Shown: piece after piece, positions 20,651 to 32,628 of the stretch
Position numbering within the stretch: position 1 is the first letter of the stretch
Layout of the letters: every line of letters begins with the position of its first letter
Assembly: GCF_040869045.1 (NCBI RefSeq)
Contig: NC_090319.1
Location: forward strand, 240,553,832 to 240,617,831
Length of the DNA stretch: 64,000 nucleotides
Source of the DNA: Eurosta solidaginis
Lineage: Eukaryota > Arthropoda > Insecta > Diptera > Tephritidae
Direction of reading: 5' to 3'
Notes under the pieces: model-generated
The model's database searches: none
Told to the model about the DNA's origin: nothing
The model's input: the letters and a program-made list of their open reading frames with translations, nothing else
Program-made: the position numbers and the translations under genes

Positions 20651-23031
20651 TAGTCCCCTAATTATAAAAATGGTCGAAATTTAAAATTCTATGGATACGT
20701 TTTTGTTTTTTTTTATTCTAAAATTTGCCTTTTTTGAAAAGGGAGATCCATTGATTTTATCATATCTCTAAACGGGTTGTCCGATTTTGTTGGAGAAAAC
20801 AGCACATAATAGCAAATGAAATTACCTTAAAATGGTTTAAATACCATTTTTTTAAATACTTATTGGTTTCAGAGTTATTTGCATCGCATTATAAAAAAAT
20901 CGATTTTTTGTATTAAAAATGTCCATTTTTTTTCCTTAATTCGTAAAAAATCGAAAGAGACAAAAATTTACAACTTTTGTTACATGATCGTAAAACTGTG
21001 AATATTCTAAATAAGACAAGCTTTATTTCATGAAAATCCATAGATAAACGGTAATATTATTAACAATTAAGTGAATGAAGGGAAAATACGTATTTTTAAT
21101 ATTTTTGTTTATTTAGCTATTTATTAAAGAAATTCTACAAAATTTAGTACTTGAAATATATAAAAATAGTTTCTACTTTTTCCTTGTCTACTGTAATTTT
21201 CTGAAGTTGATTCTCGTATAAGAAACCAATTATAATCCCCCATCATATTTTCGTTCCAGGATCCTTGATAACGCTCCTCCATTGACTTAAGTTGTTGGTG
21301 AAATCGTTCTCCGTGCTCGTCACTGACATCACCAAGATTTGAAGGGTAAAATCCAAATGGGAGTATAAGAAATGCATTTTTAGAGACATGTTTGCATCTG
21401 AAATTATATGTATATATAATGTAGAGGGTACAATTATGATGAATATACAAAAATCATATCATATTCCTATTTACAGATTTTCTAATAGTTGGTTAGTAAA
21501 TCAGAAATGATTTCCTCATAATTTGGACCCCGATTATTTCTTAAAAGGTTTGAAACAATCAGCCTAAATGAGTTCCAAGCACCCTTTCATCGGGTGATTG
21601 TAACGTCTCGAATGTTGAGCTCTGTAGTAGTTTTCTGATTTGTGGACCATCAAAAAACACCCTCAGAAATTTTTGAAGCGGATAATTTTGGAAATATTGT
21701 TTGAATATAATGGAATTCTTTTTCGTTTTTGTTTAGCGCCTTAACAAAATTCTTGACTAATCCAAACTTGATGTGTAATGGCGGAAAAATCATATTCTCC
21801 TCTTTTATTAGAGCAGCATATTTTATATTGTGTGTGGCTACTTCGTGATTGGTTCCTGCTGGCCATTCCTTCCTTACATAATGTGCGCTTCGATCTCGGC
21901 TATCCCAAAGGCAAAGAAAACAACAATGTTTTGAATAACCACCTTGTAGTAAAGTTAGTAAAGCTACCACTTTCAAGTCGCAACATATTTTCCAATCGTG
22001 TTTTTCATAATGAATTTATTTTAAAAGTTTGGACATTGTTTCATAAGTCTCCTTCATATTTACGGCGTGTGTGATGGGTATTGATGGCTTCTGATTGCCA
22101 TTGTGTAATAAAACTGTTTTACGGCTTTCTTTGTTACTATCTATAAATAATCTCCATTCACTTGCGTCATATGTTTGGCCAAGCTTTCCAAAAAGTCCAG
22201 TTATATCATAGCGAAAATATATATTGTCTTTATTTCTATAAAAACAAGCATATGGCTTATGTGGCTCACGATAGGTAGTTATCGAAACCTGTTTTTCTAA
22301 TAAATTTCTTTCTTTTAGACGGGACGCAAGTAGCTCTTCTTATCTTTTGGAAGCTCTAGGTCTCTTATAAGATCGTTTAACAAGGACTGTGTCAGAGGCT
22401 TTGGGAAAAATCCATCTGATACGCTGGAGATTTTTGAAGACGTAGAAATAGGCGATGGAGGAACTTCAGTATACGTATTATGTTGATTTTTGAATTTTCC
22501 ATACAGTATGAGGCATTTTTTCTTATGATCTGCATTTTGCCTTAAGAAAAATTGACGGGGAAAAATTTCTTGATGTCATTATGGAGTTTTCTCATTTCTG
22601 ACGATGCCCGTAGTAAGCTTTAAAAAGACAAAGTTTCGCAAAATTTATTATATTATATATATATTATTTATAATGTTTACAGTTTTAAGACCGTGAAATA
22701 AAAATGGTAAGTTTTTAAAACCTTCGATTTTTTATGAATTTTTTAAAAATAAAAAAATGTTCGATTTTGCAAAAAAAAATTTTTTTTACATTTTTGTGTG
22801 AATAACTCCGCAACTGTCGATCATATAAAAAATTTTCTAATCAAGACTTGAAGAAAATTTTGCCGTGAATCCACTGGTGTTTCTCTCAACGAATTTGTAT
22901 AAGTAATTTCCAAGATATGATAAAATAAATGGAAATACCTCTGTGAAAAATCGTGATTTTAGAAAAAGAAAAAAAAAAACATCGTATCCATAGAATTTTA
23001 AATTTTGGGTGTTTTTGTACTTAGGGGGCCA
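20651..23031 (-). mobile_element. TIR DNA transposon of unresolved superfamily (2.4 kb)
   Basis: The outer inverted repeats (20651-20699 and 22983-23031) agree at 40 of 49 positions and share AAAATTCTATGGATACG. Weaker inverted similarity continues inward for about 250 bp (both arms contain TTTTATCATATCT and GTTATT...GCAT blocks). TA dinucleotides flank both ends (20649-20650 and 23032-23033), so a TA target is possible. The interior encodes the degenerate protein described next. Confidence 0.75.
21170..22560 (-). pseudogene. Multicopy invertebrate transposon-type protein, frameshifted relic
   Basis: Reading the minus strand from 22480 downward gives SDGFFPKPLTQSLLNDLIRDLE, a tract equivalent to E-W-R-L-F-I-D-S-N-K and LLHNGNQKPSIPITHAVNMK in shifted frames, then KVVALLTLLQGGYSKHCCFL and CLWDSRDRSAHYV (21650-21976). 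It ends with FYPSNLGDVSDEHGERFHQQ and MEERYQGSWNENMMGDYNWF (21124-21450). From memory this order of motifs marks a large uncharacterised protein family repeated in aphids, Hydra and other invertebrates. The acidic residues in FIDS, LWDSR and DEHGERFHQ could be an RNase H-fold DDE triad; that is inference only. Numerous stops and frameshifts make it a pseudogene. Confidence 0.7.
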
Positions 23032-23033
23032 TA

Positions 23034-25312
23034 ATACAACGAAATTAAATAGTTAGACTTCAAAGTAATTTCTCTTGTTGACTAGTGTAATTTTATCTGC
23101 GGGGTGGTAATAGTCTTTGTATTATCCATGTCGAATGGTATAATTTAGGAAAATATGATCTAGCAGAAGGTTTATTAAGTAGAGGAACACCTCCTAAGCT
23201 TCGAGCCTCATGTTACAATACTTTAGATCAAATAAAATACACCTTATATAAGGTGCAAACTATTTGTTGTCATGTACAAATAAGTAAACGGCAACCTTAA
23301 CACCACTTACTTCTATTTTCTCCTCTTTGTTGTGTTCTGTTGAATCGCATGTTCCACTGACGCCTTGACTGCGGGCAACGTGGGTAAAGTGTCAACGAAA
23401 GTGACATGAACGCGGATTCGCAACTGTCACACCAAATGCCACGTTGCTTTAAGTGGAGTGTCATTTAAACAGTATGCGTAAAAATTTCATAACTCTCTCC
23501 GAGGTAATTTTCTGCATGCCGTTTACTCAATTTTAAGGCGGTGACATAATGACATTTTTCATATAGATGCTTATGCATGCCAATAACATCGCCACAATCA
23601 ACCAAGATGTTGCGTTTGTAAATATGAAGGAACTTCAGACCTGGCAATTGAAGTTTATTTGGCCTTGCCCATTCACATACAAAATTTCGCGAAGCATTGT
23701 TGTAAACATTCTCCGTATACAACAAAAATACTTGCTAACATATTTTGTGTCGTATTCGATTGTTATATTGCAGTTTTTAATTGTGAAAAATGTTAGAAAA
23801 TTTACCAACCAGTGGGAAAAATAATTTCACTTGCAAAGTGTGCCAACACCCTTAGTCAAAGCAAATGTCAAATTCTTCTTCTTATGATTTGCTTGGAACA
23901 AAATTGGGGAGTTGGCTATTTCAATATCAGATGGAGCTAGTGTCGCTCATTATACCATTCTCCTTAAAAATACATGCAATGTACTCATAATGCATAAGCA
24001 TGTGTTAAACTCATTTATATGAAGAACTGCTTATCGGAGCTATTAAGCAGCATCTGCAGATGTTTAGTGCGGCCATTAAAAGATAAGAGGCAAAGTGCTT
24101 CAAAATAGAGGACAGGTCTGCGATCAATCACTTTTGTGTTCTAGCTACACAGTTAAAAGTTAAAAAAAAAAATTTGCAGTAGCTGACTATCTACTGAGCT
24201 ATCACACATGTTTAACAAAATATATCATACGTAGAATCTATGATTTGATTGAATTTTTTTTCGTTGTTATATTTTCAGCAATAAATTTAAAATCTTGGGT
24301 TTTGTCAGGAAATCAGAAATGAAAACAAGTTTCAATTTCAAGATTTTTAAACTTTTTAATTTGGTTTTGAAACCAGAAGCTTTAACAATTTATATTTTTC
24401 GATTTTTCAATCTTTTTTGGTTTGGTTTTAAAGCAATTTTGAGATTTAAAGGTATTGAGCTTAAAATAAAATAAAAAAGCAGAGTGGTTAATTGGGAGGT
24501 TTTGAATCTAGGCAAAAAGGTCTGAAAAATTACTTAAAATGGTGAATGGCTTACAGTTTAAGCTTTAGTTTCTAGCAGTAAAATTGATATTTTCCGCAAG
24601 CAGTGCAGGACTCCACAGGCTGATTCTGGAAGCTCTGACAAAAATTATTTAGGGTTGAATTCTAGCCAACCATTTATTAAATATGATTGTGCCCGTTTTC
24701 TGAGCGCTATTAATTAAAATGATTCATTTGGAGACGATTAACTAAAGCAGTAAAGCCGTAAAAAAGTCGTGGTCGGACATTAACAAGTTACCTTCTTTGA
24801 ATATGCGGAATGGAACTGGACCCTTAGTTTTTCAAAATATTGCAAATTTCGCCTTATAGGGCAAAATTCGATTAGTATAAAAAAATCACAAAAAAAAAAA
24901 AAATATTCAAGATAACGTTCCAAAATTTTATCAGTGGCAATAAGAAACAAAATTTTGACAAATAGAAGGCACGTTTTTATTTTATTTCTTGTGGTAAATA
25001 CAAAAACCAAACATATATTGTTCAAAAAAGTATTTCTAAACAGGGCCGTTCTCCACTCCGATAGTACTTTAGCCATTAACAGATTCTCGGCATAAAACAT
25101 TTTGGTCACGCCCCTCTTTGTGGGGCTTGGGAAAAACTTCTCCTGGGAAATCGCACTAAGTTAAAAAGCCATGGCAAAGCTGTCATTGTCATAACCACAT
25201 GAATAAAATGAGTAACTCAGCTACGAATACTTAAATCGAAAATCTTATCACGTTATAGCTTACTTGGACAACACGAAGGTCCGTTCTGATACCACATACA
25301 CCAAAAATAAGG
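23034..25312. other. Unassigned A+T-rich sequence
   Basis: I see no supported gene. A 86-residue minus frame at 23465-23725 lacks any motif. A CACGCCC...GTGGGGCTTGGG patch near 25110 is a local G+C island without an assignable origin. Confidence 0.4.
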
Positions 25313-26062
25313 GTGACTTAGATCTAGCTACTTAGAGAATCGTTTGGTAGCAACGATAAAGGTTCGAATGATACCGATCTCAACTTTGGTTAAATCCTCG
25401 GGAGATCCAAGTGAGTCGCGACCGAAGTACTTTCGCCTAGTTCTGGCAAAAGCTGGGCAATCAAGCATAAAGTGATTTGGTGATTCCACCTCATCATCCT
25501 CCATACAGCTGCAGCAGGATGGAATTTCCAGTATATTGAGACGTACCACATGGATACCCATGGGACAGTGCCCTGTCCAAACCCCAATTGGTAGGTGAGC
25601 CATAGTGAACCCAATTATTTCAGCAGAACTCCTGCAATCCACTGCCGGCCAGAAAGATCTTGCTGCCCTGCAAGACGTGGTGTCCGCTCAACGTTTGCTG
25701 AGCTGACTCGAGGCCCAGCTGTGGAGGAGCAATCCACAGGTGTCCAGCGGAATACCGAAATCCCTACAGCCATCTTCATCCGGTTCAGTTGTACCGATGC
25801 GGGCTAAGAGATCCGCTTGACAGTTACCCGGGATATCACTATGGCCCGGAACCCAGAAAATCTTAATTATAAAATAATTCGATGCAATCGCAAGCGAGGT
25901 CAGGCACTCCCAGACCACCCTCGATCGCACTGTAGTTGAGCTCAAAGCCTTGATAGCCGCTTGGCTATCAGAGTAGATGTTAAATTCCCTAACCGTAGTA
26001 GCACTGGATAGCATTTTATCCACCGCATCCTTAATCGCAGCAACTTCTGCTTGCGATCAGCC
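25313..26062 (-). pseudogene. I-type LINE 3' fragment: RNase H and C-terminal zinc knuckle
   Basis: The minus frame starts inside RNase H with QAEVAAIKDAVDKM, then NIYSDSQAAIKAL (catalytic Asp in SDS), FWVPGHSDIPGNCQADLLAR (the GH...GN..AD.LAR end of LINE RNase H). A frameshift leads to 25328-25642, which reads IGFTMAHLPIGVW and CSCMEDDEVESPNHFMLDCP, the C-x2-C-x8-H-x4-C-type knuckle found at the end of I-group LINE ORF2. The natural end is near 25328. The 5' side breaks off at about 26062. Confidence 0.82.
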
Positions 26063-26360
26063 AACTTAAACTTGCGCTTACATTTAGCTCAGGGTTCAAA
26101 CAAATTTTTTATTTTTTTTCTTCAGTTAAATAAATAAAAAAAATGTTGTGTTTAGCTTTAACATTAAAGTACGTGCATTTAGAATATGATATGAAAAAGG
26201 TTACATTAAAAACTCAAGCGCATGCGTCGGCTTTTCTTTGCCATTTCATCTAAAACTTCATCAACGGTAACAATTTGATCACGGTGGATGCTTAGTGATT
26301 CACAGCCATTCAATCGATTTTCACTCATCGTGTTTCTAAAATAGTTTTTAATCAGCCTAA

Positions 26361-27223
26361 CATGCCAACCTAATAAAACCGCACTGCGTTTTTTTAGCGC
26401 ACGCAAACAACCGGCGTTTTTTGCCCTAACCCAAATAATAGGGGTGGGACTATCCGAATAATAAACTCTTTTATCCGCCAGGTATTCGTAATCCGAATAA
26501 TATTTATTCGGATTTTTTATTCGTTTATATGTATATATGTATGTATATGGGAAACAAAAATCCCTACCATATTACCATTTCCACACCTGTTTACTAATAA
26601 ACAAAATTCTATGATCAGTACAGTTGTAAACGACCCCGATAACTATTTCTAGCTTAAGCCTCAAGCACAACTTTGGTTACGTAAATATATGTAACTAAAT
26701 AAATGAATATTAATAAAGCAACCCCGAACAAACAAAAATATTTGCATATATGCATCTATACACACATAAATATATGTACGTATAAATATATGTGCCTGCT
26801 CATCTGCACAAGCGATGAGCGTAACATAAACGCAATGTCTTTTATTTTACTATTCGAAGTATCCGGATGGTGCGCACTATCCGGATATACTATCCGGATA
26901 GTACTATCCGAATAAACGAATAAAAAAATCCGAATAAATATTATTCGGATTATTTGAAACGAATGAATTTATTCGTTTATTCGAATAACGTTTATTCGGA
27001 TATAATTCGAAAATAATCCCACCACTACCAAATAAGCATGCGTTGCGACAATGTAAAGCATGAGTGCAAACGTGAAATCTAAATGTCACGCAGAACAAAA
27101 ATTGGAAATCGAGTTAGGTTCTCACGCAGCAAATTCAATTTGGGTTGCTCTCATACAAGTTGTATGTGCATGAGACATTTTTGACAGAAAATGACATGCG
27201 TGCGTTTATATTAGGTTGGCATG
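26361..27223. mobile_element. TIR element with TAA target duplication (863 bp)
   Basis: The termini are CATGCCAACCTAATA (left) and its exact inverse (right), with similarity continuing through AAACGCA. TAA flanks both sides (26358-26360, 27224-27226). Removing it restores the hAT transposase reading frame across the junction. A 3-bp TAA duplication would fit PIF/Harbinger, but the TIR sequence does not obviously belong there. Most of its length is a second MITE. Confidence 0.75.
26439..27027. mobile_element. hAT MITE with perfect 8-bp TSD (589 bp)
   Basis: Flanked by CCAAATAA on both sides (26431-26438 and 27028-27035). The ends are TAGGGGTGGG and the inverse of TAGTGGTGGG, a standard hAT form. 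Long arms carry repeated TCCGAATAA/TTATTCGGA motifs (at least eight on both strands). No coding capacity. Confidence 0.9.
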
Positions 27224-27345
27224 TAAGAGTTGAAAAAGATATCTCGTTCGTTGCCGTTGTTACTGGAAGCGTACACAAGATTTTCAACAACATGTGAACA
27301 TTAGGAAAATCCACAGAATCGCATTCCTGTAATATTAATCATAGA

Positions 27346-29720
27346 TAAATTGATAAAAAAAAACCGAAGTACCTCCTTCAGGAATAAGTAGAATTCATGC
27401 TTTTTGAGCTTAGGCATGAGATCTAACGTATACGTATATAAAATTCAAAAGAAAGAAACTGATCGAATAGAAAAAAATTTAATGTAAAAACTCATATCTA
27501 CACGGAAAAAACACTAAAGTGTTTTTTACATTTTAAAATGTGGAAAAAACATTATTTTTTCATTTATCAAATAATTTGAATTTTAAATTTTTGAAATGTG
27601 TTTTTGGTATGAAAAAAATGTAGATATTACATTATGATAATGTGTTTTCCACATGGAAAATAATGTCAAATTTGTATTATATTTCAAAATAGGAAATGTA
27701 TACTTCGAAAAAATGCTGTAAATTTAACATTATTTAAATGTGGTGAATAAAATCAAAACACGAGAATTAGTATCGTTTAGTTCGGCAAACTAACAGAACC
27801 GTTAGCAATGTTTATATGTATGTTTATATGTATTCAAACGCATGGAGTTTTCAATTTGCCTTTTCATTCCGATGAATGTAATCGCGGTTGAGGCAAACGA
27901 GCAAACGCCTGAATTGATTATAATCACGCATGCAATAAGTTGGTTGATTTTAAATCAATGTCGATTATATTCGTTTAATCAAGTTGAATCATTGAACACG
28001 ATCATGTTGCCGAATGTAATCGAACGTTGTTGTGTTCGATTTCTGCTGTTCTCTGATATGTATGGTATGTAGGCAAATTTACAAGGAAACTTCTTTATGA
28101 AATTATAGTAAAAGTTAACATGTACATTTGTATATTTAATAAATTGCAGAATTATTATGAAAAAGAATATGATTAAAATATAAGTATTCACTTCGTACAT
28201 ACATATGCTTGCATATTAAAAATATAATATCACCAACAAAGTAAATACGTAGCAGAATTATAAAGAAATTTATTAACATAGACATAAAAACATCAAATAT
28301 TTGAATTGTAATGACCTAAAAAATCAAATGATCCTGAGGCGAGGGGCGGTTTAAACCCCAAACCCCCCCTCGCTACGCCCTGACCGAAAGATATCAATAT
28401 TCCCTTCTGGTGTTATTTGCAATGGTAGTGCCCTCTGCCAAGTTTTCTAATAGTTGCCTAAGCAATTTTCGTCCCTACAATTCTCCCGCATTAGGATAAA
28501 GAAATCACACGAAAATTATGAATGAATGAATATTTGTACTGGATAAGTATATTCTCTAACCCCTTGACGGTAATCCTAATCAATTTTATTCTGGCACTCG
28601 ATCGTGTTCCAGATTAAAGTTCGACAGTTTTGCTAAAATATTTTTTAATAATTTCCATCTTGAACTTGAGTATGGGACATTTTCCCCCACAAGACGTTAT
28701 AAGCTTTAATGTATGTACTTATGTATATATGTATGATTTTATTTGCTCATTCAAATACTGTAAAAGAAATTTAATATTAAAAAATTTCAGAGCATTCATT
28801 ATGAAGTTACTCAGGAATTAAGTTACCTGTTCATTTAGATCATCTCATGTATTCATAAGTCATAAAAATAAAAACGGAATTTCTGCTGCTTAGGCTTGTT
28901 GTTGCGAGAATAAAGGTGTAGATAAACGGACGGACATTGCGATATCCAGTTATTTTTACCAACTGGACAACATACATTTACATGTACAAATATTGTTTGC
29001 TGTACTCGCCGCTTATATGATGCACGGCGCAAAAGTCTCAAGTGCCACTGTGACAGCATCAAACGAGCATGATGGCAACAAACAACAACTCCAACAACAG
29101 AACCCTTTAATCAGGCCTGGTAGACAGCTAAATAGACAAGTTACTATTTTGAATATCCGAGTACTGAGGTATAAGGGCGAAACGAAAAAAACTTATCAAA
29201 CCAACGTCTTGCCACTTCTTACTTAATAACAGCATCCAAAGTATTGCTTTGTGAGCTACCTTGCGTTTATGCACATGTACCTACATATATGTATATATGG
29301 ATGTAGCTAGGAATACGTACACCAAGAGAAAAAATCGTTGTAAATCAAGTCAAACAAATCTAAAACCAAGAACATTCGTTGACGAAAGTCTGTTCAGTAC
29401 GTTTTTTCGTATGTCGTGAACCGTGGTCTTATTTTGGGAACATATTTTTCATATCCATCGTTCGCATGTCATGAACAGTTTGCTCTTGATTTGTTAAGCT
29501 TGTGTGCTCATTCCAAGCACCATTTGTGCTTTATTTTTAAGATGGCGTGTTTATTCAGAAATGAAAAACTTTACCCCGAACAGCTCTAAAACTGCGGTTG
29601 CGTTCAAAAAAATTACCCTAAGTGGTCCAACACTGATTGCGCGACAGATGAGTTTAATGTATGGCCGCAAATATATCCTGATACATAAAGTTTGCAAATG
29701 GTAAGGAGAGCAAAACGTTG
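27346..29720. other. Unassigned A+T-rich sequence
   Basis: A 27500-27745 patch is dense in ACATTT/AAATGT words on both strands and may be a MITE, but I could not fix ends. A G+C-rich block AACCCCCCCTCGCTACGCCC lies at about 28362 and looks like a transposon terminus. Nothing else is recognised. Confidence 0.35.
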
Positions 29721-29730
29721 AGATATTCAC

Positions 29731-30060
29731 GAAAAAAATCCGAATTTTACGGTAGCCACTATCGACTTGATCGGTGGTAGCTCCTAGAGATTTTTTTGGA
29801 TATTCTATTTAAGTCAACCGAAACAATCGTTAGCCTCAACGGAAAAAAAAATTTAAGAAAGCATTGCTTCTCGGTTCATTGGTCTATCAGCCTATTTGTC
29901 GAGATGTCATTATCACATGTTTTTTGCAATAAATTTCATTCCCAAAATGTATTGTAATGAAATTCAACATATTACTTCTCGTAACTGCGACTCATACTAT
30001 TTTATGGATCAAGTATTATTTCAAAATAAAATATAATTTTGCGATAATTAAATACTTAAT
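29731..30060. repeat. Dispersed repeat family C, copy 1
   Basis: It shares with 30440-30776 the blocks GATCGGTGGTAG/ATCGGTGGTAA, ...ATTGGTC..TC.GTC(A)GCCTAT, AAGTATTATTTCAAAATAAAAT and ATAATT.AATACTTA, in order. The short TCCGTC runs suggest a relative of the GTCY-bearing mini-me repeats. Confidence 0.6.
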
Positions 30061-30439
30061 GCGATATATCATTAATTTATAAAGCGACAATGCTAAAATT
30101 TTATATGAAAAACTTCGTAAGGTGACTTAAAAACCGTATTCAACTGTTTTGAAAAAACCACCTTTGCTTTTCAAAAAGAGTTATCGTAGACAAGAATAAG
30201 AAAATGAGTTGAATACGACGCACTTTTTTCCTATATAAAAATAAAAAAATATCCAAATAGACACACATATAAATTTTAGATCCTTAGCCCCTGACGCTTC
30301 TTCCCATGTATTTGACGATGAAAAATAATATTGTTCATAAAAATACATTTACCGAGCGATTACAGATATAAATTAATTCTGTGACGACTATCGACTTCGT
30401 TCTTTCCCGAAATGTAGTCATATACAGCTCAAAGTTTAA

Positions 30440-30776
30440 AAAATATCTGATTTTCTCGGTAGCTTCTTTCAATTTCATCGGTGGTAACATCTAGCGATTT
30501 TTTCTGTAGCTGATTAAACTCAACCGCAAAATTAGTATTGCTTATCCATTTATTGGTCCATCCGTCAGCCTATCCGTCCGAGGAGCCATCTTCAAATGTT
30601 TTTTTGCTATTACTTTCATTCAAAGAAATATATTGTGATAAAAGTAAACATACTATTTCTTCTGACCCCGACGAAAATGGGCATACACCTAGTATATATA
30701 TACACAATCACTCCCACTTTTTATATATCAAATATTATTTCAAAATAAAATAAAATTCTCTGATAATTTAATACTT
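30440..30776. repeat. Dispersed repeat family C, copy 2
   Basis: Direct repeat of 29731-30060, about 70% alike by eye, with CCATCCGTCAGCCTATCCG at about 30557. A third, short copy lies at 61860-61933. Confidence 0.6.
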
Positions 30777-31176
30777 ATTTAACCTTTATGACCGCAGTAG
30801 TCTACATGTTAATCAAGTTTTGATAAAAGCTAAATAAAATAAAAACTTTGAAAAGACCAAAGCCCGAAGTTTTAGTAGCTACCTAATTATTTTTTCTAAG
30901 TCTATTAACCACATAAAATGATTCGAACTGTTATTTTCCTGACGCCTACTGGTCCTACTTCAAAAAAACACCACCTCTCAGCCGGAAGCCTACATTTATA
31001 GACATTACATAAAATGCATGGGACATTTCATCATAATGTTGACTTCAATTTGTCGAATTGATGTATGTATATATATTGTATATCAAAGTTGTTAATAAAG
31101 AAAATAAATATGCTTTTTTCATTTGTTGTTACTACTACCTTACTTAAGGCGTTCACTTAGGCATATTGTCGATGGT
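30777..31176. other. Unassigned sequence
   Basis: No feature recognised before the 9-bp duplication at 31177. Confidence 0.4.
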
Positions 31177-31185
31177 GTAATGGCT

Positions 31186-32619
31186 GGTGCAGTGAAATAA
31201 CTCCCAAATGCAATAACTCCCAACAAAAAAATGAAATAACTCCCAAATATTTTCCATACAAATTGGGATTTATTTCATTATGAAATAGCTCCCAATTCAT
31301 TGGGACTTATTTCATAATTTGTGCTGGTAATTATTTCATAATGAAATAACTCCCAAATGAAATAATCCCCAATAAAATTTCTTTGGGAGTTATTTCATAA
31401 TTTTTTGAGATTGGGAGTTATTTCGTTTTTATTGGGACTTACTTCATTGTTTGTAATTCAGGCATTGGGAGTTATTTCATTTTTGTTGGGAGTTATTTCA
31501 TTTCCTTAAAAATACAATTTTATCAAATTTTGATGTTCTTCTAACAGTTTCTATGGGTCGGCTATACATTAAGGGACCAATTGGTTTTATTCGTAAACCA
31601 AAGGGGTTTGAACTTTGAAAGTTTTCACATAGGTTCTCAGGGAGTTTCCCAACGAAAATCAGTAAGTAATTTTTAATTGTTATTAACAATTTACTAGTAA
31701 TTAGTAGTTAAATTTACCGTGGTATAGCTATCACTTTTTATCTACATACGAACACTTTCACAAGAATTTTATACATAAGTACACTTTATAATGTTTATAA
31801 AACCACAGACAACTATTTTCATTTGTTTAAATTTGCGTGTTATTGTAAAATTTAATGATTTATTTGTTTACTTTCCGCGAACACAAACATACAGACAGCC
31901 GTTTTATCTAATTCACTGCTTGCTTGGTGGTACCAGATGCTTTAAATTGTTCCAAAAAATGAAAAATTTTTAAATAGTACCAACGAGGAAAATGGACCTT
32001 TTTCATTCAACTCTATTTACTTATTTTACAAAAAAATAGAAAATTTGGAATAAAAAATCGCGCGATGCACAGTAATTCTGCGTAGTACACCCTTCTGCCA
32101 CGGTTATACCACACACCCGGACTTGGCATGGTGTAGCCCAGGGTTATTTTTTATAAGCGCGGCCTAAGGCCGCCTATGCAGAAAGGTGCTCTACGCAGAC
32201 TTGTTCCTTTTATTTTTTACTTTTAATAAATTGTGTTAATTTCATAAAAAAAATGCGATTTTTTTAAATAAATTACGTTTACTTCGACGACACTATTCAA
32301 GTTTTCTTGTAATTGTAACTTTTACACATGTACATAATAGTTTGCTGTATTTTTCAAATCTCATTGTAACTGATTATATATGTAGTATAAAGATACTATT
32401 TCAAATTTTGATATTTTTTTGGGACTTATTTCATTTGGGAGTTATTTAATTTTTTTTTTTTTTGGACTTGTGGTTTCATTATGAAATAACTGCAAATATT
32501 GGGAGTTATTTCATTTCCTTCTTTGGGAGTTATTTCATTTATTAAAGTTGGGAGTTATTTCATTTTTATTGGGACTTATTTCATTGGGAGTTATTTCATG
32601 GGAGTTATTTCACTGCACC
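31186..32619. mobile_element. Non-autonomous TIR element with many subterminal repeats (1434 bp)
   Basis: A 9-bp direct repeat GTAATGGCT flanks it (31177-31185 and 32620-32628). The first and last 21 bp are perfect inverted repeats, beginning GGTGCAGTGAAATAACTCCC. The motif TGAAATAACTCCC or its inverse occurs about 22 times in the terminal regions (31192-31505 and 32415-32615), 11 copies exact. The middle has no long frame. A 9-bp duplication is usual for Mutator-like or Merlin-type elements, but I do not recognise these termini. Confidence 0.85.
32077..32199. repeat. Small inverted-repeat insert with GCGGCCT-A-AGGCCGC palindrome
   Basis: Arms 32077-32098 and 32178-32199 are complementary at 19 of 22 positions (TCTGCGTAGTACACCC... 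against ...GTGCTCTACGCAGA). A G+C-rich palindrome lies at about 32157-32171. Its G+C content differs sharply from the surrounding element, which suggests a separate small insertion. Confidence 0.5.
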
Positions 32620-32628
32620 GTAATGGCT

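Larger units (their letters stand above)
26206..27345 (-). pseudogene. hAT (ZMYM/P52rIPK-like) transposase C-terminus, split by an insertion
   Basis: On the right side (27224-27345, minus strand) the sequence reads FPNVHMLLKILCTLPVTTAT then NEISFSTL. On the left side (26206-26357) it continues RLIKNYFRNTMSENRLNG then SLSIHRDQIVTVDEVLDEMA and RRMRLSF. Joined, these are the hAT C-terminal dimerisation region (FPN...ERSFS.L..IKNY.RNTM...RL..L..IH). The two parts are separated by an 863-bp insertion bounded by TAA repeats. A possible 3' splice site (ATATTACAG) precedes the first exon codons at about 27340. The rest of the transposase is absent. Confidence 0.75.

Noticed and set aside
23465..23725. 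86-residue minus frame
   Set aside because: No recognisable motif and no supporting context.
27500..27745. Possible MITE with ACATTT words
   Set aside because: No terminal inverted repeat pair or target duplication could be fixed.
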